DNA of 64,000 bases from Myxococcales bacterium SG8_38 (GCA_001303415.1 LJTN01000007.1:17316-81315); one strand, 5' to 3'. Shown: positions 11,344 to 21,900, counted from the first letter of the stretch. Notes: generated by a model from the sequence alone, not told the origin. Program-made: numbers and translations.

Positions 11344-11933
11344 GGCGCCACCATGACTTTGGCGCCCCGGCCCTGTATCGGCTCGCTCCATCGGACGTCA
11401 CCGTTCAGGTGCAGCGCCCTGAGAACGACGCCCGCCGCCTCGCTTTGATCGTCTAGAAGCCCCACGAAACCGGAGGCCAGCGGGCCGGGGCTGAAGAAGG
11501 CACGCGGGCCGAAGCGCTTGAACATCAGCTCCTTGGCGTCGCCGTAGACGACGATATTGGAGTTGATCACGTCTTCCTCGGCGACCATGGACTTGTGGCG
11601 CACGATCAGCACGATCCGATCGTCGACCATCTCCAATGCGCGTATGGGAGGCGGCGGAGCGACGCGCAGCTTCTCGAGATAGCGGGCGCCGCGGAGCCTT
11701 CGCAGGACGTCCTCGATGTCGTTCGGCGAGCCCGTTGCCGCCACTTCCGCTACGCGTTGCTCGATGCTGCGCTCGCCATCATTCAGCTCGTGCGCACTGA
11801 CGAATTCGTGAAGGGCCGCGTCCTCGGCGAGATAGACCACGGAATCGACCGCGAAGTCGCAAATGAGGAGCCTCGCCGCTTCCTGGAGGGCGCTGGCGTC
11901 GGTTTCCGCGGGTCCGATAAGACCGAGTCGCAT
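11340..11933 (-). CDS. Hypothetical protein upstream of nadD
   Basis: A 197-aa protein with no recognised catalytic motif. It opens MRLGLIGPAETDASALQEAA, which recalls the first strand of small phosphoesterases, but no metal-binding Asp/His pattern follows. The middle holds a Pro-rich run (VAPPPPIR), and the C-terminal half (IVLIVRHKSMVAEEDVINSNIVVYGDAKE) is beta-rich. It lies between giant TPR protein 2 (4-bp gap) and nadD (4-bp overlap), so it is part of the same transcript. No function is proposed. Confidence 0.7.
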   Translation of the reverse strand: MRLGLIGPAETDASALQEAARLLICDFAVDSVVYLAEDAALHEFVSAHELNDGERSIEQRVAEVAATGSPNDIEDVLRRLRGARYLEKLRVAPPPPIRALEMVDDRIVLIVRHKSMVAEEDVINSNIVVYGDAKELMFKRFGPRAFFSPGPLASGFVGLLDDQSEAAGVVLRALHLNGDVRWSEPIQGRGAKVMVAP

Positions 11934-11937
11934 GGCT

Positions 11938-14900
11938 CTACAGATCTACACCAGCTTGGGCCCTGGCTTCAAAATGTGCGTCGCTGATCGCAAAGCGAAT
12001 GATCGCCCAGGCTTCGGGGACCTCGCGGATCGCACCGAGCCTTCCGGCGTCGTTCGGCGGCACTGTCTTGCCGGCCATCTTCAGAAGGGCGTCGACCGCA
12101 GAGGGAACGTCCCCCGTGAGGGTCAGGGCGACACGGTCGCCGAGCTCGCTGATGGCAAACGGCGCCGAGCGCGCCGAGAAGGACGGGTTGCCCCGAAGCT
12201 CCAAGACCAAGCTCTCGACCTCGTCACGCCAACGGCGTGGGACCGCTTTGAGAAGCTTTCTCCGCAGCTCCTGGTTCTGCCGAGGATCGAGTCCCTGGCG
12301 GGCTTCTTCGTGGCCGTGCAACAGCGCGACGAGGGCTGCATCGAGCTCACCCGGACGCGCGCGAAGGGCCGGGGCCAGGTGATTCGCTGCGACCTCGAGC
12401 GCACGCGCGAAGAGGAACACGCGTTCTTGTGGCGTGGTGGTTTCGTGCAGGTGGCCGCCAATCACCAACGTGGGGGGATCGCCCGAGATGGGAATACATG
12501 CCGAAGGAGCGACGTAGGTAACCTTCAAACGCGGCTCGCTGATCCCCATCGCCTGTGCGACCGCTCCGGCCTCCTCGACGAGAGACCGGTGCTCGCTGGA
12601 AGGTTTGCGCAGCCTCCACGCGGCTGCGTCGAAAGGCAGAACCTTGTCGAACGAATGCTCGCACAGCGTGAAGAGACGCCGAAGCGTCGGCGGCAGCCCG
12701 GGCGGCGCTACGACGGCGTGGATTGCCGGCCGCAACGGAACCTCCGGCTCTCCCAACGCCTCGTGCCGAGCCGTCACGTCTCCCTCGAAGAGAGAAGCCG
12801 GATGTCCGATCGCAATGGCCGCGCTCGCTGCACAGGACGCAGGCCCGGGACCATGACGGCGGTGCAGGACGCGCACCAACGTGATCCACAGCGCCTCATC
12901 GCCGGGCTCCGCCTCGAGCGCCGTGCGAAGATCGTTGAGCGCGCGGTTGAGGTGCATCGCTCCGGCGGGCGAATCGCCTTGTCGCTCGTAGAAATCGGCC
13001 ACTGCGAGGATCACGTCGGGGTCGGTAGGCTGGTCGGCTCTCAGACGTTCCAGCACGAGCTCTGCCTGTCGGGCTTGACCGGCTTGCTCGACCGCGCCCG
13101 CGAGTCGAATCCGATAATCACGCCTCTGCGCGTCGTCGGCCGCCCGGCGCACCAGAGCTTCGAGCAGGCGCGCCGACTCGAGGGCGTTTCCCCGGAGCGT
13201 AAGGACGGATGCCAGGCGGTCGAGCGTCTCGGTGTGGCCGGGTGCTAGTTCTCGTGCGCGGCGCAACGAGGCCTCTGCCCGTTCCAAGTCACCGAGGTGC
13301 TCGTGATAGATCTCGCCGAGCTGCGAGAACGCCCAGGCTTGCTCGTCAGTCGAGCGTTTGAGGCGTGCGATCCGGATGAGCGCCTCGGCGGCGCCTTGGT
13401 AGTTTTCGGCGTGACGATGCGCGTCGACGAGCTGCGCGAGTGCGGCGAAATGATGCGGGTCGAGCTCCAAGCATTCGTGCAGCGCGTCGACCACGCCTTC
13501 GGCGTCTCCGCGCTCGCGCCGCTGGGCAGCCTGCTCGAGGAGCAATGTGACGAGCGTCGGCGTGTCGGCTCCGGCGTCGATGCGCGCCTGGGTGAGAGAA
13601 ACGAGCTCGTCGTCCTGGCCGCTGCTGCGGTACTGGTCGGCAAGGCGCCTGTAGACATCGAGGTAGGTGATGTCGGCGTTTGCCGCGGCCATCCATGCCC
13701 GGGTCGCACGCGTGTCGTCGGCGAGCTTGTCTTCGAAGAGGAGCGCGGCCTCACGCCAGAGGGATGCCGCACGCTGGTGATCTCTGGCCCGGCTGGCCGC
13801 CTCCTCATACGCCGAGGCGGCAGCTTCCCACCGTGCAGCCGCTTGCAGCAGGCGGGCCTCCTCCTCGACCGCCAGCGGATGACTTCGCGAATGCCGTAGC
13901 GTTTCGAGTGCTTCGTCCGTGTCTCCGAGCTCCCGCAACACGCGGGCTTCTTCCAAGGCGAGCGCGCCCCGCTCGAGCTCTTCCGTCAGCGAGGTGCCGA
14001 GCGCCCGAAGCGCGCCCAGACAAAGTACGCCATCGTTCTTGGCGTACGCCGCCCCCAGCAACTGCCGGGCCAACCCGGGGTCTGCATCGGGGCGATCTTC
14101 GATGGCTCGCAAGGCATGGTCGATGTCGGTCTGGAGGATGTCGGAATCGGCCTTGAGCAGCTCCACGATGAGCCTGCGTCTTGCCAACCCGTCAGCGCAG
14201 CCCCGCTCCAAGGCGTCGATCAAGCGGCGCGCGCCGGAGCGGATCCGTTCGGTGTCCTCCTCTCGAAGCGCATCCCATTCGAGCGCGCGGGCGGTCGGGA
14301 TGTGATCGGGACGCATCTCGGCGATCGACTGCAGCGACAATCGGGCGCTTTGCATGTCGCCACGTGCGAGCCGGTCCATTTCCGACATGGCGCACAAGGC
14401 GGCAAGTTCGTCCTCCTGGCTCTCGGCCGCTTTCGCGCGCTCCATCGCGGCGTCTGCAAGTCGTGCAAACTCCCCCGCTTCGAGCTGCGCGTCCTTGCGC
14501 CGTGCGCGAATGCCGACGTCGTCGGGCATGGCCGCCTCTGCATCCCGCAGCAACCGGGCCGCAACTGCGGGTAGACCCGACGCGCGGTAGGCGTCCGCGG
14601 CACGTTGCAGATACGAAGGCTCCCCCAGCTTGCTCGCTGCGAGCCGCATGAGGCCACCAGCGTCCGCGGATGCAGATCCGCTCAGGTCGATCAGATGCTC
14701 GACGAGAAGCGAGTCCGGGGCATTCCAGTCCAAGGCGGCGTGCGCATGAGCCGCCCGATCGGCAGGGGAACCCGTCCAAAGCGACGCGCGTAGCAGATGA
14801 CTCGCACGGTTTTGCGGGTCGAGCTCTGCCTGCTTGCGTGCGGCATCGGCCCGTACGTCCCTCGAGCTGTCTTCGGATTCCAGTTTCCAGAGCGCGGGCC

Positions 14901-16638
14901 AGTAGTCGGGCTGACGGCGGAGGGCCGATTCACACGCGGGGCGCAAGGCGTCGATGCTGGGCATCGCTCGGTAGGCCATCATGAAGGCAAACGCCGAGCG
15001 TGCCCCATCCGCTGCTTCGCCCTCCGCCTTCCATCGGCCCGCATTTCGTCGGGCGTCGCCATCGACGATCATCAGCGCTCGGCTCAAGAGCGGATTGCCA
15101 GGGCTCCTTCGCTCCGTGTCGAGCAGCGCCGCCAATCGCTCCGCCGAGCCGAGCGCACCCGAGGCTTCGGCAACGGCAAGGAACGCTCCCACGCGGCATG
15201 ACTCGGGGACGTGCTCGATCTCTTGCTTCAGGGTGCGTAGCAAGGTCGGCACATCCGAGACGCGAGCGGCTCGATCCGCGTTCGCCATTTTCGCGGCGGG
15301 GCTCGCGTCGTCGCGGGGTACGGTTTCGAGCAGGCGCCGAAGGGCGCCATTCGACGGCTCTTCACTAGCGCACAAGCGCCGTAGCGCGCGAAGATATGGC
15401 ACGAGATCCGGCAACGCTTGCGCCTCGAGGACCGCCGCCCCGAGCGCCGCTTCATCGTTCGCTTCCGCGTGAATCCGTGCACGCCTGGTGCTGCGCAGCG
15501 CGGCGAGCACCTCGGTGTCGTCGGTTGCATCGGCTTCGAGTGCCTCTCTGGCGCGGGTGGAATCGCCAGACAGCGAAGCGATTTCTGCGAGCGTCCAACG
15601 CGAAGATGCGTTCGTCGCGCGGTCTAGCAACGCCATGGCGTCTGCGTCGTTGCCCATCGCGTGGTGGATCACCGCAGCCGACCGGCGAAGCGCCTGCGCC
15701 ACCGGTGCGGACTCGTGCTCCGCTGCCGCGCACAGCTCGTCGATCGCCCGCGATCGCTCACCGAGGGCCCGGGCCGCGCGCACGAGACCGAGGCGCGCCG
15801 CCAACGATTCCGGCTCGAGATCGACGACGCGTTCGAACAGCGTTTTGGCCGCTTCGGGAGCGCGAGCCCGCTCCATGAGCTCTGCGGCATGCAGCAGGAC
15901 CACGGCCTGCGCAGACGGCACAGGCCACCGTTCAGCGGCGCGGGCCAGCGTTTCGGCGGCACGTCGGTGCTCGTTGCGCACAAGGCATGCGGACACGATC
16001 AGGGCGCAGGCGACGAAGTCATCGGCCTGCAGCTCTGCTGCGCGGGTTGCCGCCTGCTCTGCGGCCGCCGGGTCACCGAGCTTGTAAAGAAGGATGGTTG
16101 CCAGCATTCGCAGCGCAGCCGCCCGTTCCGACGTCGCGATATCGAGCGCGGCTTCCTTCTCGAGGGCCGCGGCCGCAGCCGGCCAATCCCGACGGCGAAT
16201 CGCGTGCCGCCGGAGCGCCCGAAGGACGATCACGTCGCGCGCATCGGCGGCAAGCGCTTGCCCGTATCGAAAGACGGCGCCCTCTGCATCTCCGAGTTGG
16301 TCGCACAGCTCTGCGGCAGAGGTCATGAGCCGCGACCTCGCCGAGCCAACCGCTTGCTCCGTGAGGGTATCCAAGAGCACGATCCGGCGCTTCCGAGCTT
16401 CGACAGAATCACCGACCAAGGGTAGAGCGTCGTGACGCCGGATGCGCTGAAAGACAGTACGCTGCGCGACCTGCGCGCCCGCGTCGTTTGGATCGGCCGG
16501 ACGGCTCACATGCTTCGATTGGGGCCCGGTCTGCGTCTCGACGAATGCGTCGAGAAGCGTGGCGATCGCGTCGTCGTCGAAGTCGAACGCGGGAAGCGCC
16601 GAATCCCGACTGGCTTGTGACAGGTCGTCCTCAGGCAT
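11938..16638 (-). CDS. Giant TPR protein 2
   Basis: A protein of about 1566 aa made almost wholly of helical TPR-like repeats (for example VFRYGQALAADARDVIVLRAL and GEIYHEHLGDLERAEASLRRA), followed by a non-repeat C-terminal region of about 280 aa that ends WAIIRFAISDAHFEAR. There is no signal peptide or membrane helix, so it is probably a cytoplasmic scaffold. I chose ATG 16638 (MPEDDLSQ), which overlaps the upstream TPR gene's stop by 8 bp. Tandem arrangement and a similar C-terminus suggest it is a paralogue of the upstream gene. Its partner proteins are unknown. Confidence 0.85.
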   Translation of the reverse strand: MPEDDLSQASRDSALPAFDFDDDAIATLLDAFVETQTGPQSKHVSRPADPNDAGAQVAQRTVFQRIRRHDALPLVGDSVEARKRRIVLLDTLTEQAVGSARSRLMTSAAELCDQLGDAEGAVFRYGQALAADARDVIVLRALRRHAIRRRDWPAAAAALEKEAALDIATSERAAALRMLATILLYKLGDPAAAEQAATRAAELQADDFVACALIVSACLVRNEHRRAAETLARAAERWPVPSAQAVVLLHAAELMERARAPEAAKTLFERVVDLEPESLAARLGLVRAARALGERSRAIDELCAAAEHESAPVAQALRRSAAVIHHAMGNDADAMALLDRATNASSRWTLAEIASLSGDSTRAREALEADATDDTEVLAALRSTRRARIHAEANDEAALGAAVLEAQALPDLVPYLRALRRLCASEEPSNGALRRLLETVPRDDASPAAKMANADRAARVSDVPTLLRTLKQEIEHVPESCRVGAFLAVAEASGALGSAERLAALLDTERRSPGNPLLSRALMIVDGDARRNAGRWKAEGEAADGARSAFAFMMAYRAMPSIDALRPACESALRRQPDYWPALWKLESEDSSRDVRADAARKQAELDPQNRASHLLRASLWTGSPADRAAHAHAALDWNAPDSLLVEHLIDLSGSASADAGGLMRLAASKLGEPSYLQRAADAYRASGLPAVAARLLRDAEAAMPDDVGIRARRKDAQLEAGEFARLADAAMERAKAAESQEDELAALCAMSEMDRLARGDMQSARLSLQSIAEMRPDHIPTARALEWDALREEDTERIRSGARRLIDALERGCADGLARRRLIVELLKADSDILQTDIDHALRAIEDRPDADPGLARQLLGAAYAKNDGVLCLGALRALGTSLTEELERGALALEEARVLRELGDTDEALETLRHSRSHPLAVEEEARLLQAAARWEAAASAYEEAASRARDHQRAASLWREAALLFEDKLADDTRATRAWMAAANADITYLDVYRRLADQYRSSGQDDELVSLTQARIDAGADTPTLVTLLLEQAAQRRERGDAEGVVDALHECLELDPHHFAALAQLVDAHRHAENYQGAAEALIRIARLKRSTDEQAWAFSQLGEIYHEHLGDLERAEASLRRARELAPGHTETLDRLASVLTLRGNALESARLLEALVRRAADDAQRRDYRIRLAGAVEQAGQARQAELVLERLRADQPTDPDVILAVADFYERQGDSPAGAMHLNRALNDLRTALEAEPGDEALWITLVRVLHRRHGPGPASCAASAAIAIGHPASLFEGDVTARHEALGEPEVPLRPAIHAVVAPPGLPPTLRRLFTLCEHSFDKVLPFDAAAWRLRKPSSEHRSLVEEAGAVAQAMGISEPRLKVTYVAPSACIPISGDPPTLVIGGHLHETTTPQERVFLFARALEVAANHLAPALRARPGELDAALVALLHGHEEARQGLDPRQNQELRRKLLKAVPRRWRDEVESLVLELRGNPSFSARSAPFAISELGDRVALTLTGDVPSAVDALLKMAGKTVPPNDAGRLGAIREVPEAWAIIRFAISDAHFEARAQAGVDL

Positions 16639-19600
16639 CTCGACCCCACAAGGGCGACTCGTCATCAATGCAGAATCGAACCAGATCGAGGCCCCGCGTA
16701 GAAGATTTCAAGGTGGCGAGGGTAGGGGACTCACCGAGAAGCGCGTGAAGCGCTGCGGCAACGTCACCGGAGGCCAGCAAGCCCGCGCGGTCCGCAGCTC
16801 GATGCAAGCTCTGCGCGAATGCGAGCAGCGTCGACGCGTCGAAGACGGTGCCGCCCACTGCTTCCTGAACGGCCCGTCGCGCCGACCGTCGCAGCTTGAT
16901 CTCGGCGGCAGGCAGCATGGGCTCGCCCGATTCCACCTCGCAGCGTGCAGCGCGCAAGGTCGCAGCGATCTTGCCGGCCGCTGCCAGCGCCGAATCGCCG
17001 AGCAGCCAGCCTGCGCCGCGCGGGACCGCCCAAGCCAACCGGCCCGCATGAAACCGTGCACGCGCGTCGAGACCGTTGCGGCATTTGTCGGGAACCAACC
17101 AATGGATCTCGCGGTCTGCGCCCCCGTGCGCGATCGGCGTCGACACATCGCCGCAAAGCCCGACCGAAGCAGCATGTGCGCCAAAGCGATGGGAGAGTCG
17201 CTCGAGCTCCGCGTACACGGGATCACCGGGGGCGGCCTTCACAGCGCGGAGCCGGAGCTTCGAAAGCGAGGGGCCCACCCGACGCAGCACTCGATCGAGC
17301 GCCGCAAAGCCTTCTTCATCCCACGGCGAGTCGACCGAGACGCCGTCCACCTCGAACGTCCACGGCTCGCCATCGGCGAGCTCGAGACCGAGCGCTCGCT
17401 CGACGGCGCGGATCGCCGATGCCCGTCCAGACTGTCCGCGCCAGACGGCTGCGTCGCGCAAACCCCGGAGCGACGATGCGTCGAGGTTTTCTTGCTCGAT
17501 TCGCACCCAGAGCGCCCTTTCGTATCGCGTGAGGGCGGTTTGTGTCGCGGCGCCCTCGAGAAGACCGACCAACCCCGCGATCGAAGCAACATGGGTTGGC
17601 TCCGCCTGGAGGGCTTGCTCGTAGGCCTCGATCGCCGCTTTCGGGCTCCCCAGCGCTTCTTCGAGGGCGCCGATGCGAGCCCAGGTTTCCGCGTCCGCCA
17701 GCCCCAAGGCCTCGATGGCGCGCAGCTCGACGAGCGCTTGGTCTTTTGCGCCGAGGCGAGCTTCGAGAAACTCGGATGCGCCGAGGTGCGCGAGCCGCCG
17801 CTGCTCGTCTGGAATGCTGGAGCGGGCCAGTCGCCGAAGGCAGTCGACCGCGTCTTCCCATTGCTCGAGAGACACGTGGACCTCTGCGGCCAACGCCAAT
17901 GCGCCGGCGTGGTCGGGATCGGTCGTGAAGAGCTCGCCCAGCACCTCGAGCGCGCCGGGACGGTCGCTGAACCCTCGCAGCAGGCGGGCGCGTTCGTAGA
18001 GCAGATCGGGGCGTTCCTGCGAGGCCCCGTGCGCAAGCCGCGTGGAGACGAGCGCCTCGAGGGCCTCGGCGTCTTCCCTTTCGACTAGCAGGTCATGCAG
18101 GCGCCGAAAGGCAACCGATCGCGTCGGATCTGCATCGAGGGCGCTTCGCAAGAGATCCTCTGCCTGCTGATGCTGCTCCATGCAATCGAGGCGGACGACG
18201 CCCGCCTCTTCCAGAAGGTCCGCTTTGAGCGAGCCCGAGACGAATTGCGCGAGCCGTTCACAGGCCTGGGCTACGAGCGGCCATTGCCCCGCCTGGCGCG
18301 CCGCGGTGCGCAGCGTCTCCCAGACGGCCAAGTCGTCGGGTCTTTGCTCGATTGCGCCGATGAGCAACGTCACGGCTTCGGCACCCCGTTCTGCCTCCAC
18401 GAGCGCGCGACAATGCGCCGCATCGACGGCTCCACGCCCGAGATCCGCGCTGTGCCGAAGCTTTCGTTCGAGAGATGCGACCCTCAACTCGGGATCGTCG
18501 CCCGGCGCCAGCGCTTCGTCGATCGCGATTGCCGCCTCTGGCAGCTCCCGCGCCAGATCCTCGGCGTCTTGGGCCAGGATGAATAGATCGTCGAGCGCAT
18601 CATCTCCTCTGGCGATGCGCATCGCGCGAAGCCCCTGTAAGAGGGCGCCAGTGCGCAAGCCGTCGGTGGGCGCGAGCGCGGCGAGCCCGAGCCAAGCGTC
18701 GCCGGTCGCGGCGTCCGGCCGTCCGAAGGATGCGCGCAAGGCGCCGTACGCCTTGGCAAATCCGCTAGCGGACGGCTCCGTCGAGCTTGTGGCATCGCCC
18801 AAAACCTCCTCGGCGGCCGAGCGCTGCTCCTCGCTCGTGAGGTGTACCGGCATCGAGAGCAACGCCACCGCGCCGCTGAGCGCCGTGACCGGGTGCTCGA
18901 GCGCTTTCTCGTAGGCCGGGCTCGCTTCGCGCGCCACGCCCGTCTCGAGACAAAGCGCGTCGCCGCGCAACAGGGAAAACAGCTCAGGGGCCCCTCCGTC
19001 GAGCGGCCCTTCGGCCAGGCTTGCGTACGCGCGCACCCTCGCACTGCCGTCCGACTGACGACGTGCGACCTCGGCGATCGCAAGCGCCGCCGAAGGCGAG
19101 CCGGGTGCATCAGCGAGCGCTTGCTCGTACGCGCGTCGCGCCGAAGACAGGTTCCCCGCGCGCTCCGCGTTGGCTCCCGCGAGCAACAGTGAGAGGTCCC
19201 CTCGCGCGTCGGTGGCCGGCGAAAGGGCGTGCTCTCGCGCTAGCGCGACCACGTCCTCCGTCCGGCCGCTTTCGCGCAACACCCCATCCAACAAGGAGAG
19301 CACGTGCCGGTCGCCCGGGGCGATCTCCAATGCCTGCCGGATCACTCGCTCCGAAGCGCTCCAATCGCCCACCCTGGCGTGCGCCTCGCCCGCGGCGCAC
19401 AGGTGTCCGATGCGCACCTCGGCGTCGGTCAGGCTCGCCACGGCTTCGTGGGCGCGGGCCAACAGCGTCGGGTCGTCATCGAGGGCTCCACGAACGCGAG
19501 CCAAAAATGGGGCCCAGGACTGGTGGGTCGCCTCCCCGAGCGCATCGCGCAAGAGCCGCTTGGCCTCTTCGCTTTGGCCGAGGGCGTTTTGTGTGACGTC

Positions 19601-21046
19601 ATACTTGGAGAAGAGGAGCAGCGCTTGCTCCTCCGGATCGAGCTTGCACTCGAGCAGGTCGTCAGATCGAGCGACGATTGCCTCGGTTTCCTTTGCAGCC
19701 AACGCGAAACCAAGAGCATCACGCAAGATCGGCACTTTCCACCGTCGGTCCTCGGCGGCCGCAACGCAAAGCTCGGCCTGGTGAGGCCCTTGGACGCGCG
19801 ACAGCGCCGCTTGCCACGACGCGAGCTGCCGTGTCTCACCCTCGCCGGCGTCGGCCCGCTCCCGAATCCGGTCCGCAAGCTCGGCGTGTGCCGCGGTCCG
19901 CATGAGCCCAACATCGAGCGCGGCCTGCGCAAACCTGGAAGCGGGATGGCGTGTCGCCGCATCCCGCAGCACGTCCACCGCTTTGCGCTGCTCCTCACTC
20001 GTGAGCGCGCGTCTGACTTGGTACGCGACGAACGCCGGATGCTCGGGTGCCTCCTCACGGAACCACGCCGGCGCCGAGCCGGCAGTGTCGTCGTTTCCTT
20101 GGCGCTCCGAAAATGACAGCGACTGCAGCCGTAGCTGGACATCGTCCGGCAGCAGCTCGATCGCCGCGTCGAGATGACTGCTCGCGGCGTTCATATCCGA
20201 TAGCTGGTTTGCGCTACAGGCTGCGGCCTCTTGCCACAGCAGAGCCGCCAGCGAAAGACGCTCGTTTTCGGGCACGGGCAAACGCAACGGGTCGACCGTC
20301 TGGCCGGCTCGGACAGCTTCTTCGAGCAAGGACGCCATAGAGGTCGCGGCGCGAATCAAGACGTCCCAACGTTCGTGCTGCTTGGAGATCCGCCGCTGAA
20401 GACCTCGGGCGAACCATGCGACCGCATCCGACTCGGCCGCGAGATCGAGCGCATGCAACGCCGCGTCGACCTCGTCGCTCTCGAGCTCGTTGAGCGCGAC
20501 GTCGATCCACAGTGCGCCGCGCAGCGCCGGGTCCGACGCGTGGTGGGCTTGCGCGCGGAGGGCTTTCCCAAGCGACTCTCGATCGCCCGCGGCTTCCGAG
20601 AGCCACTCGAGGACGAGCGCCGGGACCACGGGTGCGGGGGACCTCTTGATTGCCTCGCCAAGCAGAGAGGCCCAATCATTCGAGCGCAAGGCCAGGTCGA
20701 TCAGCGCCGCGGCGCTGACGGCTGGGGAGTGGGCGGAAGCCACCGTTGCCGCGCAAAGCGTCCCGAGGTCGTGCCCGCCGTTTGCCCTCTCGGCGATGCG
20801 CATTTGCGCGATGAGCGCGGGCTCGAACGAAGGCGCCGTCTCCTGCGCTCGCGCGTAGCACCGCATCGCCTGGTCGACCCGGGCGAGGTCGTGCTCGTAG
20901 AGCGACCCCATGTGATAGAGGATGGCGGCGCGGGCCGACGGGTCGGGATCCGCCTCCAGCTCGCGCTTCAAATTGGCGATGCGCAGCTCGACCAAATCGA
21001 GCTTGCGCGCGTTCCGCGCAGGCTCCTGTGGCGGCTTGTCCATCAT
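16631..21046 (-). CDS. Giant TPR protein 1
   Basis: A 1471-aa helical-repeat protein. It opens MMDKPPQEPARNARKLDLVEL, then carries TPR-like units such as ILYHMGSLYEHDLARVDQAM and AIEAYEQALQAEPTHVASIAG. The last 250 aa are not repeats and end GLDLVRFCIDDESPLWGRD, resembling the C-terminus of TPR protein 2 (IIRFAISDAHFEAR). No secretion signal or membrane helix is seen. It follows the SDR gene by 12 bp and overlaps TPR protein 2 by 8 bp. The pair probably works as one complex, though this is inference. Confidence 0.85.
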   Translation of the reverse strand: MMDKPPQEPARNARKLDLVELRIANLKRELEADPDPSARAAILYHMGSLYEHDLARVDQAMRCYARAQETAPSFEPALIAQMRIAERANGGHDLGTLCAATVASAHSPAVSAAALIDLALRSNDWASLLGEAIKRSPAPVVPALVLEWLSEAAGDRESLGKALRAQAHHASDPALRGALWIDVALNELESDEVDAALHALDLAAESDAVAWFARGLQRRISKQHERWDVLIRAATSMASLLEEAVRAGQTVDPLRLPVPENERLSLAALLWQEAAACSANQLSDMNAASSHLDAAIELLPDDVQLRLQSLSFSERQGNDDTAGSAPAWFREEAPEHPAFVAYQVRRALTSEEQRKAVDVLRDAATRHPASRFAQAALDVGLMRTAAHAELADRIRERADAGEGETRQLASWQAALSRVQGPHQAELCVAAAEDRRWKVPILRDALGFALAAKETEAIVARSDDLLECKLDPEEQALLLFSKYDVTQNALGQSEEAKRLLRDALGEATHQSWAPFLARVRGALDDDPTLLARAHEAVASLTDAEVRIGHLCAAGEAHARVGDWSASERVIRQALEIAPGDRHVLSLLDGVLRESGRTEDVVALAREHALSPATDARGDLSLLLAGANAERAGNLSSARRAYEQALADAPGSPSAALAIAEVARRQSDGSARVRAYASLAEGPLDGGAPELFSLLRGDALCLETGVAREASPAYEKALEHPVTALSGAVALLSMPVHLTSEEQRSAAEEVLGDATSSTEPSASGFAKAYGALRASFGRPDAATGDAWLGLAALAPTDGLRTGALLQGLRAMRIARGDDALDDLFILAQDAEDLARELPEAAIAIDEALAPGDDPELRVASLERKLRHSADLGRGAVDAAHCRALVEAERGAEAVTLLIGAIEQRPDDLAVWETLRTAARQAGQWPLVAQACERLAQFVSGSLKADLLEEAGVVRLDCMEQHQQAEDLLRSALDADPTRSVAFRRLHDLLVEREDAEALEALVSTRLAHGASQERPDLLYERARLLRGFSDRPGALEVLGELFTTDPDHAGALALAAEVHVSLEQWEDAVDCLRRLARSSIPDEQRRLAHLGASEFLEARLGAKDQALVELRAIEALGLADAETWARIGALEEALGSPKAAIEAYEQALQAEPTHVASIAGLVGLLEGAATQTALTRYERALWVRIEQENLDASSLRGLRDAAVWRGQSGRASAIRAVERALGLELADGEPWTFEVDGVSVDSPWDEEGFAALDRVLRRVGPSLSKLRLRAVKAAPGDPVYAELERLSHRFGAHAASVGLCGDVSTPIAHGGADREIHWLVPDKCRNGLDARARFHAGRLAWAVPRGAGWLLGDSALAAAGKIAATLRAARCEVESGEPMLPAAEIKLRRSARRAVQEAVGGTVFDASTLLAFAQSLHRAADRAGLLASGDVAAALHALLGESPTLATLKSSTRGLDLVRFCIDDESPLWGRDA

Positions 21047-21058
21047 GAGCCGCCCCGG

Positions 21059-21820
21059 CTATGCGAGCGTCCAGCCGCCGTCGATCACCATGACATCCCC
21101 CGTCACGTAGTCCGATTCATCGGAGGCCAAGAACACGGCCCCTCCCGCGATGTCCTCCGGTTGACCCACCCGGCCCGCTGCGGTTCGATTGACGATGCTG
21201 CCGCGTATCTGGTCGTTGTCTACCAGGACCTTGGCGAACTTCGTTTCGATCAGGCCGGGGGCGATGGCGTTGACCCGTATACCGGCGCCGCCCAGCTCCA
21301 TCGCGAGGGTCTTGGTCATCGAGATCACCGCGGCTTTGGTCATCGCATACACACCCTGCATGGGGGCGGCCATCAAGCCTACCACGCTGGCCACGTTGAC
21401 GATGGAGCCCTTGGCCTTTCGCTCCTGCAGATGGCCGGCCACCAGTTGGCTCATGCCGAAGTAGCCCTTCACGTTCACCTCGAACGTCTTGTCCCACGCC
21501 CCCTCGTCGATCGAAAGCATCGGCCCGAAGTACGGATTGGTCGCTGCGTTGTTCACCAGGATGTCCACCTTGCCGTACGTCTCGAGCGCCTGCTCGAGCA
21601 TGGCTTCGCGCTCCGCCACGTGCCCCACATGGCAGGCGATCGGTGTCGCTTCACCGCCCCGCGCTCGGATGTCGTCCGCCACGGCGGAAAGGCCTTCGAT
21701 CTTCCGTGATACGACGATCACCTTCGCGCCCTCGTCCGCCATCTTGGCAGCGATTGCAGCACCGATTCCCCGGCTTGCTCCCGTGACGATCGCGACCTTG
21801 CCATTCAGGCGCTCACCCAT
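21059..21820 (-). CDS. SDR-family oxidoreductase
   Basis: A 253-aa classical short-chain dehydrogenase with cofactor motif TGASRGIG, NNAAT, catalytic Ser in NVASVVG and YAMTK (YxxxK). The C-terminus YVTGDVMVIDGGW is the common SDR ending. Substrate cannot be told; FabG-like 3-oxoacyl reductases and alcohol dehydrogenases share these motifs. I chose ATG 21820 (MGERLNGK) because AAGGAGGGG stands 8 bp before it; the ORF track's upstream ATG at 21838 lacks this. It heads the minus-strand run that contains the giant TPR genes. Confidence 0.87.
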   Translation of the reverse strand: MGERLNGKVAIVTGASRGIGAAIAAKMADEGAKVIVVSRKIEGLSAVADDIRARGGEATPIACHVGHVAEREAMLEQALETYGKVDILVNNAATNPYFGPMLSIDEGAWDKTFEVNVKGYFGMSQLVAGHLQERKAKGSIVNVASVVGLMAAPMQGVYAMTKAAVISMTKTLAMELGGAGIRVNAIAPGLIETKFAKVLVDNDQIRGSIVNRTAAGRVGQPEDIAGGAVFLASDESDYVTGDVMVIDGGWTLA

Positions 21821-21900
21821 GCTGTCCCCTCCTTGCACGTGACGTATAGCGCCGCGCGGGGTAGTTTCGCCAGCGCGAACTGCATGAGGGTTGCGCTCCG

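Noticed and set aside
11863-13248. 461-aa plus-strand ORF over giant TPR protein 2
   Set aside because: Shadow frame with Arg/Gly/Gln-rich composition and no motif.
16559-18088. 509-aa plus-strand ORF over giant TPR protein 1
   Set aside because: No recognisable family, Arg-rich shadow composition, and antisense to a clear repeat protein.
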